Below are positions 35,864 to 44,702 of a stretch of 64,000 nt of DNA, piece after piece. The notes beneath the pieces are model-generated. The model worked only from the letters and a program-made list of their open reading frames with translations, had not been told where the DNA came from and made no database searches. The stretch is from DATHZQ01 sp963823505 (GTDB lineage: Bacteria > Actinomycetota > Acidimicrobiia > Spongiisociales > UBA5794): contig CAWGLY010000005.1 in assembly GCA_963823505.1 (NCBI GenBank), forward strand, positions 2,294,001-2,358,000, given 5' to 3'. Each line of letters opens with the position of its first letter. Position 1 is the first letter of the stretch. Both the position numbers and the translations under genes were made by a program.

Positions 35864-36235
35864 GGGAACGCCTGCGGCGTTCCTTGCGAGTTTGGCCGAA
35901 GCCAAACATCGGGGAAGGGAACACCAGCAGCGTTCCTTGCGAATTCGGCCGAAGCCAAACATCGGGGAAGGGAACACCAGCAGCGTTCCTTGCGAATTCG
36001 GCCGAAGCCAAACATCGGGGAACACGGGAACGCCTGCAGCGTTCCTTGCGAATTCGGCCGAAGCCAAACATCGGGGAAGGGAACACCAGCAGCGTTCCTT
36101 GCGAATTCGGCCGAAGCCAAACATCGGGGAACACGGGAACGCCTCCGGCGTTCCTTGCGAATTCGGCCGAAGCCAAACATCGGGGAACACGGGAACGCCT
36201 CCGGCGTTCCTTGCGAGTTTGGCCGAAGCCAAGAG
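35864..36235. repeat. Seven-copy tandem palindromic repeat array
   Basis: Seven units begin with GGGAAC at 35864, 35917, 35970, 36026, 36079, 36135 and 36191, giving periods of 53 or 56 bp (the longer ones add CAC). Each unit has two dyads: GGAACGCC-N3-GGCGTTCC in the best copies, and TTTGGC-CGAA-GCCAAA or its TTCGGCCGAA variant. Some units are a weaker type with ACCAGCAGC in the first loop. The array fills the gap between the CBS-like gene and the next leftward gene. The long open frames through it on both strands are a side effect of periods close to multiples of three. Confidence 0.9.
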
Positions 36236-36237
36236 GG

Positions 36238-37407
36238 CTACCCTCCGGTGGCGCCCGTTTTTTGCAGCTTCTTCAGCCGTTCGATTGCGGTGCGGAGCGT
36301 GTCGTCGCTCTTGCAGAAGGCGAACCTGATCAGGTCTGCGCCGTCTTCCGGGTCGTGGTAGAAGGCACTCGGTGGGATGGCAGCGACGCCGATCTCCGTC
36401 GCGAGGAACTTGGCGGCGGCGACGTCATCCCCAAGTCGAAAGGCTCGGTGGTCGGCCAGCACGAAGTACGTGCCTTCCGGCAGATAGACATCGAAGCCCA
36501 CGTCGTCGAGAGCCTCGGCCAGCAGGTCTCTCTTGCGGCGATAGCCGGCGACCAACTCGGTGTAGTACGACTCGGGAGCAGCGAGTGCGGCGGCCGCACC
36601 GTGCTGCAGTGGGGTCGCGGTGGCGAAGGTCAAGAACTGGTGTGCTGCCCTGATCCCAGCGGTCAGTTCGGGGTTGGCAATCGCCCATCCCACCTTCCAT
36701 CCGGTGACGGAGAACGACTTGCCGAGGGACGACAGCGTGACGGTGCGGTTCCACATGCCCGGCAGGGTGGCGATGGACCGGTGCGTCCCGTCGAACACGA
36801 GCCGCTCATAGACCTCGTCGGCGATGACGAGCGTATCGTGCTCGGTGGCGAACTCGGCGACCATCTCCAGCTCCTCGTCGGTGAAGACGCGGCCGCTGGG
36901 GTTGTGCGGGGTGTTGACCACGATGGCCCTGGTCTGCGGCCCGACGACCGCAGCCAAAGCGTCCCTCTCCAGCCGGAACTCCGGTGGCCGCAGGGTGACA
37001 AATCTCGGAGTAGCACCACTCATCGCGACGTCGGCGGGATACGAGTCGTAGTACGGCTCGATCAGCACCACTTCATCGCCGGGATTGATGAGACCGAGGA
37101 AGGTCGCGGCCAGCGCCTCGGTGCAGCCTGACGTCACCGTCACGTTGGCGACGGGATCGACGGCGAGACCGGTGTCGGCGCGAAATCGATGCGCAATCGC
37201 CTCGTTGAGCTCTGCCGTGCCGAACATCCTGGCATATTGGTTGTCGCCCGCAGCGATGGCGCTGCGGGCCGCATCCTTGACGAACCCGGGCCCGTCGAAG
37301 TCCGGGAAGCCCTGACCGAGGTTGATCGCACCGTGCGCTTTCGCCAATTCGGTGATCTCGGTGAACACGGTCTGGCCAAAGCCTGACCATCGATCCGCAG
37401 TCTGCAT
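36238..37407 (-). CDS. Class I/II aminotransferase
   Basis: This 389-residue fold-type I PLP enzyme has INLGQGFPDFDGP, VTSGCTEALAATFLGLI, VVNTPHNPSGRVFTDEEL, VIADEVYERLVFDG and TLSSLGKSFSVTGWKVGW with the PLP Lys, plus the C-terminal LIRFAFCKSDDTL Arg. The GQGFPDF/FCKSDDTL pattern is that of the kynurenine/methionine aminotransferase (YbdL, KAT) group. The stop codon sits directly next to the last unit of the repeat array. Confidence 0.92.
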   Translation of the reverse strand: MQTADRWSGFGQTVFTEITELAKAHGAINLGQGFPDFDGPGFVKDAARSAIAAGDNQYARMFGTAELNEAIAHRFRADTGLAVDPVANVTVTSGCTEALAATFLGLINPGDEVVLIEPYYDSYPADVAMSGATPRFVTLRPPEFRLERDALAAVVGPQTRAIVVNTPHNPSGRVFTDEELEMVAEFATEHDTLVIADEVYERLVFDGTHRSIATLPGMWNRTVTLSSLGKSFSVTGWKVGWAIANPELTAGIRAAHQFLTFATATPLQHGAAAALAAPESYYTELVAGYRRKRDLLAEALDDVGFDVYLPEGTYFVLADHRAFRLGDDVAAAKFLATEIGVAAIPPSAFYHDPEDGADLIRFAFCKSDDTLRTAIERLKKLQKTGATGG

Positions 37408-37444
37408 CGCATGGACTCTACGTGAAGCGGCGCTGCGCCGACCG

Positions 37445-38350
37445 TCAGAGCAGGGCGAGCACGACCGCCAAAGTCGCCACCGATGCGACCGTGGAAACGA
37501 GCACGGTCGTCGTCACCAGCTCCGGCTCCAGCTGGTACTCGATGGAGATGATCCCGGTGAGCACCGCCGCCGGCATAGCCGACATCAGGATGGTCACGCC
37601 CCCCGCATCACCTTCCAGGCCGACGATCGCCACGGCGGCCGCGGCAAGCAACGGGGCAGCCACGAGGCGGAGGCCGCTGCCGATGGCGACGTCGAGACCC
37701 AGCCGCACATCCCGGGTGGCCGCCAGCTGCAGACCGAGCGTGATCAGCATCGCCGGGATCAGGCCCGCGGCGAGGATGCCGACCATCCGGTCCAGGAATT
37801 GCGGCAGCGCCGCGTCGCTTGCGTTCAGCAGGACGGCAGGGACTGCGCCGAGCACACCCGGGGTTGCCAGCGCAGCACCAATCGCTCGCAGCGGGTGCGA
37901 GTCGCCCCACCTGATCGCCCCGACCCCGATGAAGAATGCGAGCACATTGACGGTCAGGAAGGCAATGCCGGCCAGGTCTGCAGCGTCTTCTCCGAACTCG
38001 AACACGTTGACCGCGATCCCGAGATTGCCGACGTTGCCGAAGACGGCCACGAGCACCCATGCGACCGTCACCGACCGAGTCCGCCGCATGCCACGGCCGA
38101 GACCCCACGCCAGCAACGCCACGGCAATCGTCGTGAGGGTCAGCACCCCGACGACGCGGACGACCGTGGCCCCGGCCAGCTCGGAGGTCACGAGCACGTC
38201 GAACACGAAGGCGGGGACGAAGACGTAGTAGGCGACTCTGGCAAGAGGTCTGGGATCGAGATCGAGAAGCCGTCCCACCAAGAACCCGATAGCCACGACC
38301 AGGAACACCGGGGCGAGCACGTCGACGAATATCGAGAGCAGATCGGTCAC
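37445..38350 (-). CDS. AEC-family (auxin efflux carrier-like) transporter
   Basis: This 301-residue membrane protein has about ten spans and the AEC family patterns: FLVVAIGFLVGRL at the start, VFGNVGNLGIAVNVFEFG and MLITLGLQLA in the middle, and SAMPAAVLTGIISIEY near the end. Related proteins move small organic acids or other metabolites; the substrate here is unknown. GTG 38350 (VTDLLSIFVDVLAPVF) was chosen because it begins the first hydrophobic span; the frame upstream overlaps the divergent VOC gene without homology. Confidence 0.88.
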   Translation of the reverse strand: MTDLLSIFVDVLAPVFLVVAIGFLVGRLLDLDPRPLARVAYYVFVPAFVFDVLVTSELAGATVVRVVGVLTLTTIAVALLAWGLGRGMRRTRSVTVAWVLVAVFGNVGNLGIAVNVFEFGEDAADLAGIAFLTVNVLAFFIGVGAIRWGDSHPLRAIGAALATPGVLGAVPAVLLNASDAALPQFLDRMVGILAAGLIPAMLITLGLQLAATRDVRLGLDVAIGSGLRLVAAPLLAAAAVAIVGLEGDAGGVTILMSAMPAAVLTGIISIEYQLEPELVTTTVLVSTVASVATLAVVLALL

Positions 38351-38393
38351 GGCGCCAGAGGTTAGGAGCAGCGGCGCTTCGTAGACTCGCCCC

Positions 38394-39242
38394 ATGCAGT
38401 CCGATATCGACCATGTGGTGCACGCCGTCTCCGATCTCGACGTGGCGGCCGCGGCATACGCCGACCTCGGCTTCACCGTGACGCCGCGGGCGGATCACCC
38501 TTGGGGCACGGCCAACCGCCTCGTCCTTGTCGAGGGTTCGTACGTCGAACTGCTGGCCGTCGTCCAGCCGGGGAAGCTGCCAGAGCCAATGGAGGGACGG
38601 TTCAGCTTCGGCCACTTCAACCGCCGGTTCTTCGAGCGCGGTCCGGGGGTGTCGATGCTGGTCCTTGCTACGAACGACGCGGCCGCGACAAACCGGCGAT
38701 TCACAGCGGCAGGCATCGGTGGCTACGAGCAGCTCGACTTCAGCCGGATGGCACGGCAACCGGATGGTTCGACCTCACAGGTCTCGTTCTCCTTGGCGTT
38801 CGCCGATTCACCGTTTCCGCATCTCGGAGTGTTCGCCTGCCAGCAGCGCACGCCGCATCTGGTGTGGCGGCGGGAGTACATCGACCATGCCAACGGTGCG
38901 GCCCGGCTCGCCGAGGTGGCCGTGGTCCAGGACGCAGACGCGGGCGACGTTCGGGAGTTCATTGCGGCGGCGACAAGGGCAACGGCAGAAGCCCACAACA
39001 GCGTCGCCACACCTGCGGGTGCCGGCACCACCCTCACATTCACAACCCCGACCGACTTCGCCTACCGCGCCGGCGCCCCTACTCAGGTGCCATCCCGACT
39101 ACCCGCCATCGGCGGCCTCCGATTTGACGCTCCACCAGGCGTCGAGCCGGTCACAGCGGTGATCGAAGGTGCAGTGGTGGCGGTCGAGCCCCGTCCCCAT
39201 CACCCCTCAGATGAGGGCTCAGATTCGGTGGTCAGCACGTAG
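38394..39242 (+). CDS. Glyoxalase-like (VOC superfamily) protein
   Basis: This 282-residue protein resembles the Glyoxalase_3 group. It begins MQSDIDHVVHAVSDLDVAAA, where IDHVV carries the usual first metal-ligand His, followed by LGFTVTPRADHPWGTANRLV and YVELLAVV. A second VOC unit seems to start near AACQQRTPHLVW (about 145). The substrate is unknown. Its 3' end overlaps the convergent methyltransferase gene by 43 bp. Confidence 0.85.
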   Translation: MQSDIDHVVHAVSDLDVAAAAYADLGFTVTPRADHPWGTANRLVLVEGSYVELLAVVQPGKLPEPMEGRFSFGHFNRRFFERGPGVSMLVLATNDAAATNRRFTAAGIGGYEQLDFSRMARQPDGSTSQVSFSLAFADSPFPHLGVFACQQRTPHLVWRREYIDHANGAARLAEVAVVQDADAGDVREFIAAATRATAEAHNSVATPAGAGTTLTFTTPTDFAYRAGAPTQVPSRLPAIGGLRFDAPPGVEPVTAVIEGAVVAVEPRPHHPSDEGSDSVVST

Positions 39243-39847
39243 ATCGCCATCGTGCCGCCGGCGACGATCTTCTCACGGTCGATGGTGACACCAGCTGCGT
39301 CGGCAAGGCTGGGCACCCCACCCGAGGACTTGAAGCTCTTGTACCCCGTGTAGTGACCTGAGAACCGCTCCACGAACTCGCCGATTGCCGAGAACAACCG
39401 GCCCTTCCAGCCGCGCTTTGACCCGAAGCGATAGTCGATGACCAGCAGGCACCCCGCCGGCTTGACCACCCGGGACATCTCGGCGAGCAGACCCGCCCTG
39501 TGCTGGGCGGGGACCTCATGGAGCACCATCGTCGTGGTCGCCATGTCGAAGCGGTCGTCATCGAACGGGAGAGCGCCGCGTTCGACGAGGTGGAAACCGG
39601 CCTGATCCCCGAACCGCGCTCGAGCTATCGCGAGCATCGCGGGGGAGACATCGACCCCACTGACCGTGCAGCCGGCCTCGAGCAACAGGCTGATGCCACC
39701 GCCCGTTCCGCAACCCACATCGAGCACCTGCCAGCCGGATTGGGGGGTTACGACTTCGAAGGCCACGTCGCGGACTCCGGTCAGCATCGGATCGACGAGG
39801 CGGTCGTACACGCGTGCGATACGCCGATACGGATCGATGACGCTCAT
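39200..39847 (-). CDS. SAM-dependent class I methyltransferase
   Basis: This 215-residue protein has the SAM-binding motif I VLDVGCGTGGGISLLLEAG (about 44-62), motif II around VSGVDVSPAMLAIA and motif IV DMATTTMVLHEVP. It belongs to the UbiE/Coq5-like group. The acceptor is unknown. ATG 39847 (MSVIDPYRRIARVYDR) was preferred to the in-frame ATG 39865. Its tail overlaps the convergent VOC gene. Confidence 0.9.
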   Translation of the reverse strand: MSVIDPYRRIARVYDRLVDPMLTGVRDVAFEVVTPQSGWQVLDVGCGTGGGISLLLEAGCTVSGVDVSPAMLAIARARFGDQAGFHLVERGALPFDDDRFDMATTTMVLHEVPAQHRAGLLAEMSRVVKPAGCLLVIDYRFGSKRGWKGRLFSAIGEFVERFSGHYTGYKSFKSSGGVPSLADAAGVTIDREKIVAGGTMAIYVLTTESEPSSEG

Positions 39848-39964
39848 CGCAGGGAGCGTAGGCACTTCGCTGCTGGTCGCCGCTCAGTCGTCGAGGGTGC
39901 CTGCGGGTGCGATCCACTCTGTTGGTTGGTGGGTCACGGCGGCAATGCGCTCTTGCTGACCCAC

Positions 39965-40001
39965 TACCCCTCCCCCGGTGGGGTGGGAATGGCGCTATAC
40001 T
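39965..40001 (+). promoter_or_regulatory. CsoR-type operator and promoter of the copper operon
   Basis: TACCCC (39965-39970) and GGGGTG (39980-39985) flank TCCCCCGGT, a G/C-tract pseudo-palindrome like known CsoR sites. A TATACT -10 follows at 39996-40001 and a GGAGGT ribosome-binding site at about 40012-40017, just before the csoR ATG. A repressor bound here would cover the -35 region, so copper would induce the whole operon. Confidence 0.6.
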
Positions 40002-40021
40002 ACGGCGGGTTGGAGGTGTTC

Positions 40022-40321
40022 ATGAAGCCCGAACACAAGAAGGCGGCGCTCAATCGACTGAAGACGGTCCGCGGCCACCTCGATGCCGTCATCGGCATGG
40101 TGGACGACGAGCGCTACTGCCCCGACATCATGAAACAAGTCTCCGCGTTGCAGGGATCGCTGGAGAAGGTCAACCGTGTCCTCCTCCAGAACCACGTCGA
40201 GACCTGCGTGTTGCACGCCGTCGAGGAGGGCCGTTCCGGCCAGATCGTCGACGAGCTCATGGAGACATTGCGGTACACGCCTGTGGTGACCGGGCCCAGA
40301 AACGAGGAGCCGACCCTATGA
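40022..40321 (+). CDS. csoR: CsoR-type copper-sensing repressor
   Basis: This 99-residue all-helical repressor of the CsoR/RcnR family has the copper-binding set Cys-His-Cys: DDERYCPDIMKQ, then NHVETCVLHAV with His and Cys in x-H-x3-C spacing. The N-terminus HKKAALNRLKTVRGHL provides DNA-contact Arg residues. ATG 40022 has a GGAGGT site a few bases upstream; a GTG or ATG further upstream (39989) lies in the promoter -10 region and is unlikely. The stop overlaps copZ as ATGA. Confidence 0.95.
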   Translation: MKPEHKKAALNRLKTVRGHLDAVIGMVDDERYCPDIMKQVSALQGSLEKVNRVLLQNHVETCVLHAVEEGRSGQIVDELMETLRYTPVVTGPRNEEPTL

Positions 40322-40527
40322 CCACGACAACGCTGTCCGTTCCCGACATCTCATGCGACCACTGCAAGTCGTCCATCGAAGGTGCGGTGGCCGAACTCGA
40401 CGGCATCGCCAGCGTCGAGGTTTCTATCGATGACCGCACGGTCGCCGTGACGTTCGACGATGCCACGATCGCCATGCCCTCCATCGTCGAGGCCATCGAA
40501 GGCCAGGGCTACGAGGTAGCAAGCTGA
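40318..40527 (+). CDS. copZ: Copper chaperone CopZ-like (HMA domain)
   Basis: This 69-residue protein is one heavy-metal-associated domain with the Cu(I) site ISCDHCKSS (CxxC) near residues 12-18 and the typical C-terminal GYEV. It probably hands Cu(I) to CopA. It is coupled to csoR by an ATGA overlap and lies 28 bp before copA. Confidence 0.95.
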   Translation: MTTTTLSVPDISCDHCKSSIEGAVAELDGIASVEVSIDDRTVAVTFDDATIAMPSIVEAIEGQGYEVAS

Positions 40528-40555
40528 CCCACCCCGCCCCCAGAAGCACGAGCCC

Positions 40556-42718
40556 ATGAGTGACCAGACCGACACCGTCCGCTTCGACGTCGAGGGAATG
40601 ACCTGTGCCTCGTGTGCCCTGCGCATCGAGCGCATCCTGGGCAAACAAGAGGGCGTCACCGAGGCAACGGTGAACTTCGCCGGGCAGGAGGCTCGCGCCA
40701 CCGTCGCCCCCGGCACCGATGTCGCCGCTCTCCAAGCTGCCATCGAGAAGATCGGGTACGGCATCCGTCCCATGGCTCCCGGGGACGAGCGCGAGACACC
40801 CGTCCAGCGCTACGCCAAGGAGGTCGAGTACCAGAAGCGCAATGTGGTGCTCGCCGCCGCGTTCACGATCCCGCTGATGGCGCTGTCCATGCTGGGGCCG
40901 GACACGTTCTCTGCACGGGTGTGGCAGCTCGCTTTGGCGACGCCGGTGGTCTTCATCTTTGGTGCCCAGTTCCACACGATTGCGCTGAAGCGCTTGCGCG
41001 GGTTCGACGCCAGCATGGACACGCTGATCTCCATCGGCTCACTGGCCGCATGGGGGTATTCGGTCTGGGCCATGTTCGCCGATCAGCCCGTGTTCTTCGA
41101 GACCGCGGCGATGATCATCACCCTGATCCTGCTGGGCCGGTACTTCGAGGCGCGCGCCAAGGGGCAGGCCTCACAGGCGATCGTGAAGCTCCTCGAACTG
41201 GGAGCCCGCCAAGCGAGAGTGCTCCGCGGCGGTGAGCTGATCACCGTCGACCCGTTGGACCTCAGACCAGGCGAGACCATGGTGGTGCTGCCCGGCGAGA
41301 AGATCCCGACCGACGGTGTGATCACGGACGGTCGCTCCTCCGTGGACGAGTCGATGTTGACCGGCGAGTCGATGCCGGTCGACCGGCAGGTCGGCGACAC
41401 CGTCTTCGGGGCGACGGTCAACCAGCAAGGCCGTCTCGAAGTCGAGGTCACCAACGTAGGCCCCAACACCGCACTCGCCCAGATCGTGCGGTTGGTGGAA
41501 GACGCCCAGGCCTCGAAGGCACCCGTCCAGAAACTCGCCGACAGGGTGGCGAGCGTGTTCGTCCCCGTGGTGATCCTCATCGCACTGGCGGTGTTCGTCG
41601 GCTGGCTCGTCGGCACCGGAGAGATCTCCACGGCGGTACGCAACGGCGTGGCGGTGCTCATCATCGCATGCCCATGCGCCCTCGGGCTGGCGACCCCAAC
41701 CGCCATCATGGTCGGCAGCGGCCGCGGCGCGGAGCTCGGGGTGCTGTTCAAAGGCGCAGATGTCTTCGAGCGGGCGCGCGACGTCGACACGGTGGTGTTC
41801 GACAAGACCGGCACCCTCACCCGTGGGGCCATGACCCTCACCGACGTTGAGGCGGACGGGGAAGAAGCACGGTTCCTCTACCTCGTTGCGTCGCTCGAGG
41901 CAGCCAGCGGTCATCCCATCGGCAAGGGAGTGGCGCTCGGCGCGGAGGAACGCGACGTTGAATTGACGGTGCCTGACCACGTCGAGGCGGTCTCGGGAAG
42001 CGGTGTCGTCGGCACGGTCGACGGGACCGAGGTCACCATCGGCAAAGCGAAGCTGATGGCGGACAGGGGGCTCTTCGTCTCCGACAGGCACGAGACCCTG
42101 CTCGCTGGTTTCGAGGCGCAGGGGAAGACGACGTTCCTCGCTGGTTGGGAAGGCGAGACCCGAGGCGTGCTCGCGGTCGCCGACACGGTGCGCCCGACTG
42201 CGGCCTCGACCATCGCCGCCCTGCACTCCATGGGAGCGACCAGCGTGATGTTGACCGGCGACAATCGGCGAACGGCCGAAGCCATCGCCGGCGACGTGGG
42301 CATCGACCGGGTCGTCGCCGAGGTGCTGCCGGGTGACAAGGCGGACGAGGTTCGCCGCCTGCAACAGGACTCAACCGTGGCCTTTGTCGGCGACGGCATC
42401 AACGACGCCCCGGCCCTCACCCAGGCCGACCTCGGCATGGCGGTCGGCACCGGGACCGACGTGGCCATCGAAGCAGGCGACATCGTCCTCATGTCCGGTG
42501 ACCCCCGACTCGCCGCCACAGCGATTGGCCTGGCCCGATCGACGTTCACGACCATCCGGCAGAACCTGTTCTGGGCGTTCTTCTACAACACTGCTGCGAT
42601 TCCCCTGGCGGCGGCCGGGCTGCTGAACCCGATGATCGCCGCCGCGGCCATGGCGTTCAGCAGCGTCAGCGTTGTCAGCAACTCGCTCCGGCTGCGGAGA
42701 TGGTCCGCCAAGAGCTGA
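40556..42718 (+). CDS. copA: Cu(I)-exporting P1B-type ATPase CopA
   Basis: CopA exports Cu(I) across the membrane. The 720-residue protein has one N-terminal metal-binding domain (EGMTCASCALRIE, about 13-25), eight spans, the actuator TGES loop (SMLTGESMPV), the ion-binding CPC in IIACPCALGLATP, phosphorylation site FDKTGTLTRG, the SGHPIG motif with the nucleotide-site His, and VAFVGDGINDAPAL. The C-terminal YN and MxxSS residues (FFYNTAAIPLAA, MAFSSVSVVSNSLRL) that define Cu(I) transporters are present. Confidence 0.97.
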   Translation: MSDQTDTVRFDVEGMTCASCALRIERILGKQEGVTEATVNFAGQEARATVAPGTDVAALQAAIEKIGYGIRPMAPGDERETPVQRYAKEVEYQKRNVVLAAAFTIPLMALSMLGPDTFSARVWQLALATPVVFIFGAQFHTIALKRLRGFDASMDTLISIGSLAAWGYSVWAMFADQPVFFETAAMIITLILLGRYFEARAKGQASQAIVKLLELGARQARVLRGGELITVDPLDLRPGETMVVLPGEKIPTDGVITDGRSSVDESMLTGESMPVDRQVGDTVFGATVNQQGRLEVEVTNVGPNTALAQIVRLVEDAQASKAPVQKLADRVASVFVPVVILIALAVFVGWLVGTGEISTAVRNGVAVLIIACPCALGLATPTAIMVGSGRGAELGVLFKGADVFERARDVDTVVFDKTGTLTRGAMTLTDVEADGEEARFLYLVASLEAASGHPIGKGVALGAEERDVELTVPDHVEAVSGSGVVGTVDGTEVTIGKAKLMADRGLFVSDRHETLLAGFEAQGKTTFLAGWEGETRGVLAVADTVRPTAASTIAALHSMGATSVMLTGDNRRTAEAIAGDVGIDRVVAEVLPGDKADEVRRLQQDSTVAFVGDGINDAPALTQADLGMAVGTGTDVAIEAGDIVLMSGDPRLAATAIGLARSTFTTIRQNLFWAFFYNTAAIPLAAAGLLNPMIAAAAMAFSSVSVVSNSLRLRRWSAKS

Positions 42719-42743
42719 AGCCGCCCCCCGGGCGGGAGCGGCT
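42719..42743 (+). terminator. Terminator hairpin after copA
   Basis: AGCCGC (42719-42724) and GCGGCT (42738-42743) pair around a C/G-rich loop directly at the copA stop codon. The remaining 190 bases to the next gene hold no recognised feature. Confidence 0.55.
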
Positions 42744-42934
42744 CCAGTTCTCCCCTTGTCCAGAGGCGGCCAGCTGCCGCCGGTTACCGGCGACCGTGGG
42801 CCGGCCGCCCTGCCTGTGTGTGGGAGCGAGCCGGTCTGCAACCACCGGAACCTCCAACGGGCCCGGAATGCGTGACGTTGAGAGGGGACCGCCGACCCTG
42901 GCGCGGGGCCGGCGCAGCGGCGTAGCGTCGCAGG

Positions 42935-43771
42935 ATGAGATTCATCGACATGCACTGCCACCCACCCGTGCCCGAGTACCTCGATGGTCCGTTCGGGCCC
43001 TACCTGCCTGAGCTCGAGAAGAGATTCGGCCGAGCCGTCCCGCGGATGTCGCCGGCCGAACTGGCGGATCTGTATCGCTCGCTCGACGGCCGGGCGGTGG
43101 TGCTTGGGTGGGACGCAGAGGGCACGACTGGGCTGCCCCCCTTCTCGAGCCGCCAGGTCGCAGACCTCGTGGCCACTGCCCCGGACGTGTTCATCGGCTT
43201 CGGTGCCGTCGACCCTCACAGAGAGGACGTCACCTCAGGCGTCGACGAGGCGGCCGCATTGGGACTCAAGGGTCTCAAGTTCCATCCCTCGGCCCAGGTC
43301 TTCGACCCCACCGACGTCCGGCTGCGGCCGATGTTCGAGCGGGCCGCCGAGCACCACCTGGTGTGCCTGTTCCACACGGGCTACACCGCGCTGGGTGCGG
43401 GGCTGCCTGGCGGAGGGGGCGTGCAGACGCGATACGCCAATCCAATGCTGCTCGACGCCCTGGCGGCTCTCGTGCCCGACCTTCGTATCGTGGCCGCACA
43501 CCCGTCGTGGCCATGGCAGGACGAGGCGATCGCTGCGGCCCGCCACAAGCCGTCCATCTGGCTCGAGCTGTCCGGGTGGTCGCCGAAGTACTTCCCGCAG
43601 CCGCTGCTCGACGCGTGCACCTCGACGCTTGCCGATCGGACGCTGTTCGGATCGGACTTTCCGTTCATCACGCCGGAGTTCTGGCTACGCGAATGGGACA
43701 AGCTCGGTATCAAAGAAGCGATCAGCAGGCGCATCCTCCACGACAACGCAGCTGCGCTCCTGGGACTCTGA
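42935..43771 (+). CDS. Amidohydrolase-family (TIM-barrel) protein
   Basis: This 278-residue metal-dependent hydrolase or decarboxylase of the Amidohydrolase_2 group starts with FIDMHCHPPVP (HxH metal site). It continues with GLKGLKFHPSAQVF, VCLFHTGYTALGAG, IVAAHPSWPWQDE and FGSDFPFITPEFW, the last holding the conserved Asp. Such proteins include aminocarboxymuconate-semialdehyde decarboxylase and related aromatic-acid enzymes. The substrate is not known. Confidence 0.9.
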   Translation: MRFIDMHCHPPVPEYLDGPFGPYLPELEKRFGRAVPRMSPAELADLYRSLDGRAVVLGWDAEGTTGLPPFSSRQVADLVATAPDVFIGFGAVDPHREDVTSGVDEAAALGLKGLKFHPSAQVFDPTDVRLRPMFERAAEHHLVCLFHTGYTALGAGLPGGGGVQTRYANPMLLDALAALVPDLRIVAAHPSWPWQDEAIAAARHKPSIWLELSGWSPKYFPQPLLDACTSTLADRTLFGSDFPFITPEFWLREWDKLGIKEAISRRILHDNAAALLGL

Positions 43772-43811
43772 GCAGGGTCGCAAGGGCGCGGAAACCGGTA
43801 GCCTGAGCTTC

Positions 43812-44672
43812 GTGGAAGCGATCCATAGATTCTCCAAGCCTGTCCTGCGCCGGCCGCGGGCCATCGTGGCGTTCGAAGGATGGAACGACGCCTGCGACGC
43901 AGCATCGGGGGTTGCCGAGTACACGCTGCGCCAAGCCGAAGTCACCGAGCCGTTTGCCGTGATCGATCCCGAAGAGTTCTTCGACTTCCAGGTACGCAGG
44001 CCTCACGTGTCGATCGACGAAGGGGGAACCCGCCGCCTGACCTGGCCCACGACGAAGTTCTTCGCCGTCGAGTATCCGCGGGAGGAGCGCGATCTGGTCG
44101 TGGTCCTTGGCGAGGAGCCAAGCCTGCGATGGAAGACGTTCGCCCGGCACGTGACCCGACTCCTGGCTGAGATGGATGTCGAGGAGGTGGTGCTGCTCGG
44201 TGCCTTCATCGGTCAAGTCGCCCACACCCGGCCGGTGCCGGTGATCGGGACGGCGACGGACCCCGACGTCATCACCCGCCACGGGCTGCGGCGGTCCAGC
44301 TACGAGGGACCCACAGGCATCATCGGCGTGCTCCAGGAGGCGTGCCGCGAAGTCGGGTTGCCCGCGATGAGTCTGTGGGCGGCAACACCGCACTACCTCG
44401 CCGCCAACGCCAATCCCAAAGCCATGCTGGCCCTCGCCACCAGGACGCAGGAGATCCTCAGCCTGGCAACGGACATGGCGGATTTACGAGTTGCCGCCGA
44501 GGAGTTCGATGCGAGGGTCGCCGACGCACTCGAGTCGTCAGACGACCTTGCCGGCTACCTCGCCGAACTCGAAGACGATCCGAACGCAGACCTGCTGCCC
44601 GCCCAGTTCGATCCCAACCTCACCGACGACCTCGTCCAAGAGATCGAGACGTTCCTCCGCGATCAAGACTGA
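43812..44672 (+). CDS. PAC2-family protein
   Basis: This 286-residue protein belongs to the PAC2 (proteasome assembly chaperone-like) family found in actinobacteria. It has the early signature PRAIVAFEGWNDACDAAS and the later blocks VVLGEEPSLRWKTFA, VVLLGAFIGQVAHTRPVPV and YEGPTGIIGVLQE. The tail is acidic and helical (EFDARVADALESSDDLAGYL). GTG 43812 was chosen for its position just before the first family block. The function in bacteria is not settled. No proteasome genes are in the window. Confidence 0.9.
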   Translation: MEAIHRFSKPVLRRPRAIVAFEGWNDACDAASGVAEYTLRQAEVTEPFAVIDPEEFFDFQVRRPHVSIDEGGTRRLTWPTTKFFAVEYPREERDLVVVLGEEPSLRWKTFARHVTRLLAEMDVEEVVLLGAFIGQVAHTRPVPVIGTATDPDVITRHGLRRSSYEGPTGIIGVLQEACREVGLPAMSLWAATPHYLAANANPKAMLALATRTQEILSLATDMADLRVAAEEFDARVADALESSDDLAGYLAELEDDPNADLLPAQFDPNLTDDLVQEIETFLRDQD

Positions 44673-44702
44673 TCTCGAGGAAGTACTTGGTACTTGGGCG
44701 GC

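Noticed and set aside
35864..36235. CRISPR array
   Set aside because: The whole unit is repeated, with no unique spacers between short constant repeats, and no cas genes are near.
35801..37131. Long open frames through the repeat array on both strands, with repeated peptides
   Set aside because: They arise from tandem repeats with near-triplet periods and run across annotated genes on the opposite strand; no family match was recognised.
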